NCBI GenBank assembly: GCA_016929335.1 | Contig: JAFGIY010000065.1 | Span: 62,001 to 126,000 of the forward strand | From: Acidobacteriota bacterium | GTDB taxonomy: Bacteria > Acidobacteriota > UBA6911 | Reading direction: 5' to 3' | DNA length: 64,000 bases | Part shown: positions 27,182-33,981 of the stretch, in pieces | Position numbering within the stretch: the first letter of the stretch is position 1 | Layout of the letters: every line of letters begins with the position of its first letter | Position numbers and translations under genes: made by a program | Notes under the pieces: model-generated | What the model saw: only the letters and a program-made list of their open reading frames with translations | Told to the model about the DNA's origin: nothing | Database searches by the model: none

Positions 27182-27209
27182 GGAGGACGAACCTGAAGGT
27201 TCGTCCTCC
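27182..27209. repeat. perfect 28-bp palindrome touching the CoA-transferase start
   Basis: 13-nt arms (27182-27194 and 27197-27209) around GA are exact complements. The left arm begins GGAGGA, which looks like a Shine-Dalgarno sequence, and the right arm ends TCCTCC, the anti-SD sequence. The ATG at 27212 follows by 2 nt. No T-run follows. Confidence 0.92.
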
Positions 27210-27211
27210 CA

Positions 27212-28417
27212 ATGAGATTTTGCATGGAAGGTTTATTAGCCGGTATACGCGTCCTGGACCTCTCCCGAGTTTTGGCCGGTCCTTACTGCTCTATGATGCT
27301 GGGAGACCTCGGCGCCGACATCATCAAGATCGAGCGCCCCGGCATTGGCGATGAAACAAGGCATTGGGGCCCGCCTTTCGCCGCGCCGGGCGAAAGCGCC
27401 TATTTCCTTTGCGTAAACCGCAACAAACGAAGCATCACCGTCGACCTGAAAAAGCCTGCCGGTATTGAAATCATCAAAGCTTTGGTGGGCAAGTGCGACG
27501 TTGTCCTTGAGAATTTTGCTCCCGGCACGATGGAGGATCTGGGTCTCGGCTATGAAATTCTGCGCTCTATTCATCCTGGGATCATTTACTGTTCTATAAC
27601 CGGCTATGGTCCCGATGGACCCTTCAGCCGTCGCGCCGGCTACGATCTGGCGGTCTCGGCTTTTGGAGGCCTTATGGGCATTACGGGCGAGCCGGACGGT
27701 CCGCCCGTCAAGGTCGGTGTCGCCATTACCGATGTTGCCACGGGGCTTTCAGCGCAAGGCGCTATCTGCGCCGCACTCTATGCGAGGGAAAAGACAGGGC
27801 AGGGACAGCGTATTGATCTGTCTCTGCTGGAAACTCAAGTCTCGGCTCTGGTGAATATAGCAAGTTCCTATCTGATATCCGGTGAGATCCCCAAAAGATG
27901 GGGAACCGCCCATGAGACCATCGTTCCCTATCAGGGATTTGAGACTAAAGACAAGTATGTGATTGTGGCGGTTGGCAACGATCAGCTTTGGAACCGGTTC
28001 TGCAAGGTTATAGGCAAGCCCGAGTTGGCCGAGGATCCGCGCTTTAAAACGAATCCGCTCCGGGTTCAAAACCGCAAAGAATGCATAGGAATCCTTGCCC
28101 CGATAATGAAAACGCGTCAGCGGGACGAGTGGGTGAAACTGCTGAACGATGAGGCAATCCCCTGTGCTCCCATCAATACCATGGATGAGGTTTTCCAGAA
28201 TCCTCAAGTCCTTCATCGCAATATGCTTGCGGAAGTGGACCATCCTAAGGCCGGAAAAATCAAGCTGGTCGGGATTCCGGTTAAGTATTCCGAAGCCAAA
28301 GCGGCTATTCGCCGGCCTCCTCCTCTTCTGGGAGAACACACGCGCGAGATACTCAGGGAAGTTCTGGGATGCGATGATAATCGCATTGAGGAATTAAGGT
28401 CTGCGGGAGTGATATAA
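27212..28417 (+). CDS. Class III (CaiB/BaiF) CoA-transferase
   Basis: 401 residues. GIRVLDLSRVLAGPYCSMMLGDLGADIIKIE is the family N-terminus (in two halves of the active-site groove); D174 in AITDVATG matches the catalytic aspartate that forms acyl-CoA anhydrides. SITGYGPDGP and TGEPDGPPVK are also typical. It would move CoA between acids; the substrate is unknown. Toluene degraders use a BbsEF pair of this family for benzylsuccinate, while here there is a single subunit. An in-frame ATG at 27224 (MEGLLAGIR) is an equally good start. A perfect palindrome abuts the 5' end. Confidence 0.88.
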   Translation: MRFCMEGLLAGIRVLDLSRVLAGPYCSMMLGDLGADIIKIERPGIGDETRHWGPPFAAPGESAYFLCVNRNKRSITVDLKKPAGIEIIKALVGKCDVVLENFAPGTMEDLGLGYEILRSIHPGIIYCSITGYGPDGPFSRRAGYDLAVSAFGGLMGITGEPDGPPVKVGVAITDVATGLSAQGAICAALYAREKTGQGQRIDLSLLETQVSALVNIASSYLISGEIPKRWGTAHETIVPYQGFETKDKYVIVAVGNDQLWNRFCKVIGKPELAEDPRFKTNPLRVQNRKECIGILAPIMKTRQRDEWVKLLNDEAIPCAPINTMDEVFQNPQVLHRNMLAEVDHPKAGKIKLVGIPVKYSEAKAAIRRPPPLLGEHTREILREVLGCDDNRIEELRSAGVI

Positions 28418-28489
28418 ACAATGCACTTGCTCCGGATTCCAGCGGGATATGCTGTCGGCAGTCTGATGTTTCGACATCAATCTGCCGGA

Positions 28490-29113
28490 TCAAAGCTTGC
28501 CCAGCCGGAGCTCCCTGCGCAGAAGCGCATTCATAGAAGTGAAATCCCCCACTTCCTTATGGAATGCTGCCGCATCGGATATTGTTCTTTCCGTTATGTA
28601 TCGGTTGATGCGCCATTTCAACTCAAACGGCAGCGGCCGGTCTTCAACAGTGTCCAGGACGAGATGTTCCGGATCGCCGTAGATCGGGAAACGCCGGGCA
28701 ACCATGCGAGCTGCCTCCGGTTCGGACACGCCGTTGCTTTGAACAAGATTCTCAAACAGCAATATGCGGTTCATTTCGTCGACTCTGCATATCATGCGAC
28801 GTTCCAGATCATGCATGTTCCACCACAGGGCGATATCCTTGTCGGTAACGCCCTCGGCTCTCTTGGGAGCGAAGGCGTTTCTGACTTTTTCATCGCTCTG
28901 TTCTCGTTCCAGAAGAATATCGCCGAACGATTCAGGGAAGCGATCGGTGCCTTCCCTTTGTGCCGCTTCTTTCTGTTCCTGCGCCAAAGCTTTGAAAATT
29001 TCGCGCGCAGCTTCTTCAGGCATGCTCATGGATTCCTGAAAAAGAGAGACATACTGCGGTTCCAACCGCTTTTCAATTTCCGCCCAATCGGGCTTTTTCG
29101 CCGGGTCGTTCAA
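28490..29113 (-). CDS. Conserved-looking hypothetical protein, helical and charged
   Basis: 207 residues, no family recognised. It is rich in Glu, Lys, Arg and Ala with amphipathic helices (for example AAREIFKALAQEQKEAAQRE), no signal peptide, no membrane helix and no cysteine cluster. The one aromatic-rich segment is near ALWWNMHDLERRM. TTG start with GAGGA 7 nt upstream; an in-frame ATG lies at codon 29. The opposite-strand frame here is longer but has Cys/His/Phe-rich shadow composition. It sits antiparallel between the CoA-transferase and the molybdoenzyme genes. Confidence 0.62.
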   Translation of the reverse strand: MNDPAKKPDWAEIEKRLEPQYVSLFQESMSMPEEAAREIFKALAQEQKEAAQREGTDRFPESFGDILLEREQSDEKVRNAFAPKRAEGVTDKDIALWWNMHDLERRMICRVDEMNRILLFENLVQSNGVSEPEAARMVARRFPIYGDPEHLVLDTVEDRPLPFELKWRINRYITERTISDAAAFHKEVGDFTSMNALLRRELRLGKL

Positions 29114-29255
29114 TGGATGATCCTCACGATGCCTAAAAGTTATGGGGCTTCAAGTCCCATCAAGAAACTATGCGTAACTGTCCGACCTGCGCAAGGACAA
29201 AATTGTAGGCGGCATTCGGTTCGCAGGCTGATGCTTTCTCTTGCTTCTTTCGTTA

Positions 29256-29284
29256 TTGACGCCCCAAGTCGGCGCTTTTATAAT
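29256..29284 (+). promoter_or_regulatory. near-consensus sigma-70 promoter for the molybdoenzyme operon
   Basis: TTGACG (29256-29261), 17-nt spacer, TATAAT (29279-29284). The expected transcript start near 29291 gives a leader of about 95 nt to the ATG at 29387. It is the best-looking housekeeping promoter in the window. Confidence 0.68.
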
Positions 29285-29386
29285 CGCGCCACAACCAGTG
29301 GACACTTTATCTGGGGTGTCGAATTGCTCCAACAATCCTTTGCAGGAACTCAAACCAGTTTCGCAATTCAAGGAAAGGAATTTTAG

Positions 29387-32059
29387 ATGGCTGTTACCAA
29401 TACATCCAAAGTCCAGGAAGATGTCTGGATCCCCACCTGTTGCGGTGATTGCTATTGCATGTGCGGAATCAAGGTCCGACGTCAGAACGGCGTTGTGACG
29501 GAGATAGAGGGGAATCCGGATGCTCCGACGGGACGCGGCAAAATCTGTGTCAAGGGTCTGGCGGCGCCACAGCTTCTATATGACCCGTACCGGTTGAACT
29601 ACCCTCTGAAGCGAACCAATCCACAGAAAGGCATCGGAGTAGATCCCAAGTTTGTGCGCATTTCCTGGGAAGAGGCTCTCGATACCATAATCAAGAAACT
29701 GAAAGCTTGTCAGGAAAAGGATCCGCGAGGCGTATATTTTCAGGCCACGACCACGCAGGCGTCCGAGATTCGATTCGGAGTCATCGGATTCATGAAGGCT
29801 TTCGGAACGCCAAATTACTGGGTGTCCGGCGGAGGTCTTCATTGCGGCAACGGCGCTCATTTCATGAACGGCATCATGCATGTTGCCTGGTCTATCATCC
29901 CTGATTTTGCGCACTGCAATCTTCCCTTGAATTTCGGCTGTTCCAAAGGTCATGGCGCCGGGCATGTCGCAGTCCAGAACGCAACTCAAGCCGCCGACGC
30001 TCGTGCCCGTGGGTCCAGAACAATCACTTTCGATCCGATGCAGAGCGCACAGGCTTCCAAAGCCCATGAATGGGTTCCGCTCCGTGTCGGCACGGACGGT
30101 GCGCTGGCCCTGGGACTGGTGAATGTTCTGTTGAATGAGCTCGGAGTCTGGGATGACGAATATCTGAAATATAAAACCAATGGTCCTTATTTGGTCCGTC
30201 CCTCGGATGGCCGGTACATGCGGGACAAATCAACCGGCAAGCCCGTTGTATGGGATCTGGTGGATAAGTGTCCCAAGGTTCACAATGATCCGTCGGTGAC
30301 CCGTGTTCAGTATGAGGATCAGGCCCATGATGTTGCTTTGTTGGGCACTTACGAGGTCGATGGCGTAAAATGCCGTCCTGGTTTCGAACTGCTCAAGGAG
30401 CACGTGAAAAGATATACTCCGGAGTATGTGGAAAAGATCACCTGGGTGCCTGCGGCTACCATCCGCCGCATAGCCAAAGAAATTGTCGATAATGTGGAAA
30501 TCGGCTCCATTGTCACCATCCAGACGGATCAGGGCCCGAAAAAGATACCGAAACGGCCGATTGCAGCCCACTTTTTCCGGGGGGCTCAAGGCCATGTCAA
30601 TTCGGGATGGACCTGCCTTTCCATAGACATGATCAATCACATGGTCGGAGCGGCTGACACTTACGGTTCCGCACTCGGTTTGGGCGCGGCAGTCGGCGAC
30701 GGGTACAAACCGACCGGGAAGCCGTATCAGATCCCATACCCCGATGAAGACGGCCTGCTTGTCTGCAAGGCCTGGGTCTATGATCACGTGCCATATCCGC
30801 TGCGCGTACCCAAGCCTCCAACCCGGCTTGATCTGCACGATATGTTTCCTACCTCGATCTACAATGCATTTACCATTACGAGCCCCCGTTGGTTTGAGCT
30901 GCTGGATCAGTTCAAAATCCCCTACAAGCCGGACATCATGATTAATTTCGGATCCAATTCAGTCATGACCATGGGGAATTCCGAGATTGTGACCGAGAAC
31001 TTTCTGAAGAAGTTCAATTTCATCCTTTCGTTCCAGCTTTATGTCACGGAGTTTGAGGAAGCGGTAGCCGATATTGTTCTGCCGGACACCTGTTTCCTCG
31101 AACGCTACACTCCTGCAGTGAGTTTCCCATCCACTTTCTCGCACCCGACGGGTGAAGATGATTGGGGTTGGACAATCCGACAGCCGGTGATTGAGCCGAT
31201 GTATGAACGGCGGGATTTCAACGTAGTCATGATGGATATATGCAAGCGGCTCGGCATTCTCCACAAGTATTACAAAGGATTAAACGATGCCGTCGTCATG
31301 CGTTACGGCGGAGCCATGAGCGAGGAATACAAACTCTGCGAGGACGGCAGTGTCGAGCATTCGTGGGAAGAAGTCTGCGACCGGCTTCTTAAAGACAGGT
31401 TCGGTCCGGAGCACGGGCTTGAGCATGTCCGCAAAAAGGGCGTGTTCACATGGCCGAAACGCAAGGAAGACGTATACTGGAAATGGTTTAATCCCTCAAG
31501 AGTGCCGGTATATTTCGAATACTTCATCGATGCCGGAGAAAAAATATCCAAATTGTGGAATCAGTTCGACGGGAAAAAGTTCTTTGATTTGGATTGGTCG
31601 GTATTCAAACCGCTCCCGGATTGGTATCCCTGTCCGACTCATACGGAGAAAAACGAGGAATTTGACATGTATGCGTTTTATTGGCGCGCTGTCATGCATT
31701 GCAATTCCATGACTCAGCAGATCCCCTGGCTGGACGAAATATCCCAGGAAGATCCCTTTGTCTACGGCGTCCAGGTTCATCAAAAAATTGCCGGGGAAAA
31801 AGGGATCAAAGATGGCGATAGAATCTGGCTCGAAAATCCCGAAGGCAAACGCATCAAGGGCTGGGCCGCGCTTACAGACGGGATAGAGCCGCACCACCTG
31901 GCTATCGCCGCTATATCCGGTCATTGGGGGGAATTTACTCCGATTGCCAAAGGCAAGGGAGCATTTTTCAATGATCTTGTCATGATGGACAAATCGCACA
32001 CGGATCCCCTGACTTTAAACCAGGATATCTGTTGCCGCGTGAAGATATACAAGGCGTAA
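29387..32059 (+). CDS. Molybdopterin oxidoreductase large subunit (PadB-like)
   Basis: 890-residue DMSO-reductase-family catalytic subunit with bis-guanine-dinucleotide molybdenum cofactor. The N-terminal [4Fe-4S] site is C19-x2-C22-x3-C26 and C54. C153 in GGGLHCGNGAH is the probable Mo ligand. There is no Tat signal before the cluster (MAVTNTSKVQEDVW), so the protein should stay in the cytoplasm, unlike PsrA/PhsA-type relatives. Size, lack of export signal and FeS/NrfD partners match phenylacetyl-CoA:acceptor oxidoreductase PadB, which oxidises a CoA thioester. The exact substrate here is inferred from the neighbouring CoA-ester genes. AGGAA lies 6 nt before the ATG. Confidence 0.85.
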   Translation: MAVTNTSKVQEDVWIPTCCGDCYCMCGIKVRRQNGVVTEIEGNPDAPTGRGKICVKGLAAPQLLYDPYRLNYPLKRTNPQKGIGVDPKFVRISWEEALDTIIKKLKACQEKDPRGVYFQATTTQASEIRFGVIGFMKAFGTPNYWVSGGGLHCGNGAHFMNGIMHVAWSIIPDFAHCNLPLNFGCSKGHGAGHVAVQNATQAADARARGSRTITFDPMQSAQASKAHEWVPLRVGTDGALALGLVNVLLNELGVWDDEYLKYKTNGPYLVRPSDGRYMRDKSTGKPVVWDLVDKCPKVHNDPSVTRVQYEDQAHDVALLGTYEVDGVKCRPGFELLKEHVKRYTPEYVEKITWVPAATIRRIAKEIVDNVEIGSIVTIQTDQGPKKIPKRPIAAHFFRGAQGHVNSGWTCLSIDMINHMVGAADTYGSALGLGAAVGDGYKPTGKPYQIPYPDEDGLLVCKAWVYDHVPYPLRVPKPPTRLDLHDMFPTSIYNAFTITSPRWFELLDQFKIPYKPDIMINFGSNSVMTMGNSEIVTENFLKKFNFILSFQLYVTEFEEAVADIVLPDTCFLERYTPAVSFPSTFSHPTGEDDWGWTIRQPVIEPMYERRDFNVVMMDICKRLGILHKYYKGLNDAVVMRYGGAMSEEYKLCEDGSVEHSWEEVCDRLLKDRFGPEHGLEHVRKKGVFTWPKRKEDVYWKWFNPSRVPVYFEYFIDAGEKISKLWNQFDGKKFFDLDWSVFKPLPDWYPCPTHTEKNEEFDMYAFYWRAVMHCNSMTQQIPWLDEISQEDPFVYGVQVHQKIAGEKGIKDGDRIWLENPEGKRIKGWAALTDGIEPHHLAIAAISGHWGEFTPIAKGKGAFFNDLVMMDKSHTDPLTLNQDICCRVKIYKA

Positions 32060-32123
32060 GGAGAGACAGAGGACCCGTGAACGCATCGCTGCTGGCACTG
32101 GTCAATTTAAACTGGAGTGGAAT

Positions 32124-32750
32124 ATGGCACGTTACGGAATGGTAATAGACCTGAAAAGATGCTACGGCTGCTATGCCTGCGTGCTGGCATGCAAAGTAGA
32201 GAACCGGACGCCGCCCGGCGTATTCTGGAGCCGGATTCTGAAAGGCGAAATGGGCGTTTTCCCCAACACAGTCCGGCAGGCGCTGCCGGTGCTGTGTATG
32301 CAATGCGAGCAGCCGGACTGCTTGAAAGTATGTCCTACAGGCGCGACGTATCAGACAGAAGATAAAATCGTGCGTATAGACAAGGACAAATGCATTGGCT
32401 GCAAATACTGCATGATGGCATGCCCTTACGGCGCGCGCTATTCAGTACGGGAATGGGAAAGCTATTTCCCGGAAGGGCTTCCTCTCAGCCCGTACGAAGA
32501 GCACTGCAAGCAGGTGTGGGAAGAGAAATCCGGGACCGGAGTGTCGACGAAGTGTGATTTCTGCATCGACAGGCGCGCGCAGGGGAAAGAACCGGCCTGC
32601 GTGCAGGCCTGTCCAGCCAAAGCGCGGGTTTTTGGCGATCTTGACGACCCGAACAGCGAGATATCGTATCTGATCAAGACAAAACGCGGTTTTGTCTTGC
32701 GGCCTGAGGTCGGTACCGAGCCCAAAGTATATTATCTGCCTCCGAGGTAG
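32124..32750 (+). CDS. Four-cluster ferredoxin subunit (PadC / DmsB / PsrB type)
   Basis: 208 residues carrying electrons between the Mo subunit and the membrane subunit. Four cysteine groups are visible: CYGCYACVLAC near 12-22, CMQCEQPDCLKVCP, CIGCKYCMMACP, and CDFCIDRRAQGKEPACVQACP, enough for four [4Fe-4S] clusters. No signal peptide, consistent with a cytoplasmic complex. TGGAG 7 nt before the ATG. Spacers are 64 nt from the Mo gene and 51 nt to the membrane subunit. Confidence 0.9.
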   Translation: MARYGMVIDLKRCYGCYACVLACKVENRTPPGVFWSRILKGEMGVFPNTVRQALPVLCMQCEQPDCLKVCPTGATYQTEDKIVRIDKDKCIGCKYCMMACPYGARYSVREWESYFPEGLPLSPYEEHCKQVWEEKSGTGVSTKCDFCIDRRAQGKEPACVQACPAKARVFGDLDDPNSEISYLIKTKRGFVLRPEVGTEPKVYYLPPR

Positions 32751-32801
32751 GTTTCATTGCGGCTCCCGGAAAACAGACAAAGTTGCGGATAGGAGAATTC
32801 T

Positions 32802-33746
32802 ATGGGATCAGCAAAAATGGAAGGCCAGGTTCAGGTAGAGTGGCGCTGGCTAATCGCCGCATATCTCTTTCTCGCCGGTGTCGGCGGCGGGGCTTACCTG
32901 GCCGGTGTCATAGCCGACTTTGCCGGCGGCGCGGAATGGACAACCGTATCAAAGATCGGAGTGTTTCTGGGTATGCCCTGTGTTCTCATAGGCTGCCTGT
33001 TTCTGCTTGCGGATCTGGGCACACCGATCAATTCCTGGAGGGTCTGGATGAAGCCGAAGACCTCCTGGATAGCACGGGGAACAATCATCATTGTTCTTTT
33101 CATGATCTTTGCCGCCATACAAACCGCCTTTTGGATCTGGCCTTTCCCCGGATCAATTGAGAACGCCCGTGGCGTTATAGCCATCCTGGGTGCTGTTTTC
33201 GGATTTCTCACGGTGATTTATACGGGGCTTTTACTCGGATACAGCCAGCCCATTGCCCTATGGAGAACAGCGCTCCTGCCGGTGCTGTTCTTCGTTTCAG
33301 CCATGTCGACAGGAATAATGGCGATCATCCTGGCCGGCCTCTTCTTGGGAGTTGCGGAAAATTATCTCGCTCTCCTGGCTAAGATCGATGCCGCTATTCT
33401 GGTTCTCGAGTTGTTTGTTCTGGTCGTCTTCATTTACAACGCTTACAGAACAATCGAATCGAGATTCTCGGCCAAGCGAATTCTTTCGGGACCCGTCGCA
33501 CCGGCTTTCTGGCTGGGCGTTATTGCGTGCGGACTGGTCATCCCGTTTCTCCTGGATTTGCTGGCAGGACACGGGAGTGCGGCCGCTGTTGCCTCGATTC
33601 TGGGCCTGTTCGGTGGGCTTTGCCTCCGGTTTTCGATATTGGCGGCCGGGACACTCGACCCCTTAACAGCGGGCGGATTCGAATTTGCGAGGATCGACCG
33701 GCCGAAAGATCCAATGCCTGCAATAGGGAAACTGCCGCCAAGCTAA
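32802..33746 (+). CDS. NrfD/PsrC-type membrane anchor (PadD-like)
   Basis: 314-residue integral membrane subunit of about eight helices. It starts with the NrfD signature YLFLAGVGGGAYLAG (about 25-40); DLGTPINSWRVWMKPKTSWIARG and FFVSAMSTGIMAIILAG follow. It should pass electrons to quinone. AGGAG 5 nt before the ATG. It ends the three-gene operon in front of a large terminator. Confidence 0.9.
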   Translation: MGSAKMEGQVQVEWRWLIAAYLFLAGVGGGAYLAGVIADFAGGAEWTTVSKIGVFLGMPCVLIGCLFLLADLGTPINSWRVWMKPKTSWIARGTIIIVLFMIFAAIQTAFWIWPFPGSIENARGVIAILGAVFGFLTVIYTGLLLGYSQPIALWRTALLPVLFFVSAMSTGIMAIILAGLFLGVAENYLALLAKIDAAILVLELFVLVVFIYNAYRTIESRFSAKRILSGPVAPAFWLGVIACGLVIPFLLDLLAGHGSAAAVASILGLFGGLCLRFSILAAGTLDPLTAGGFEFARIDRPKDPMPAIGKLPPS

Positions 33747-33773
33747 TCCTCTGACTTGGGATTTGATTTTTTG

Positions 33774-33847
33774 AGGGACGCTTCCCGATTTCTCGCGGGC
33801 CGGCAAACGGCCTAGACAAAAGCGAGAGAGGGGATCGTCCCTTTTTT
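33774..33847 (+). terminator. large branched terminator after the molybdoenzyme operon
   Basis: AGGGACG (33774-33780) pairs with CGTCCCT (33836-33842), TCTCGC (33791-33796) with GCGAGA (33822-33827), and GGCCG (33798-33802) with CGGCC (33808-33812). A run of six T (33842-33847) follows. Confidence 0.82.
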
Positions 33848-33883
33848 CGCGATGTACTTTTTATATTTTGGTGTCTCGAGTTC

Positions 33884-33892
33884 TGCTATAGT
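33884..33892 (+). promoter_or_regulatory. extended -10 candidate for the acyl-CoA synthetase
   Basis: TGCTATAGT fits TGN-TATAGT. A start near 33899 would make the TTG/ATG codons at 33898-33903 leaderless and favours the GTG at 33982. Confidence 0.35.
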
Positions 33893-33981
33893 TCTGTTTG
33901 ATGCCAGGTAAGATTCGGAATTCAAAACCCCCCATTTTTAAGCCGGTAAGTCCACAGGATCAATTCAAAGGAATCATTAAA

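Noticed and set aside
28421-29386. 321-codon open frame on the plus strand, longer than the minus-strand gene chosen here
   Set aside because: Rich in Cys, His and Phe without structure, no ribosome-binding site, and it would span the strong promoter at 29256-29284; the minus-strand protein has natural helical composition and an SD.
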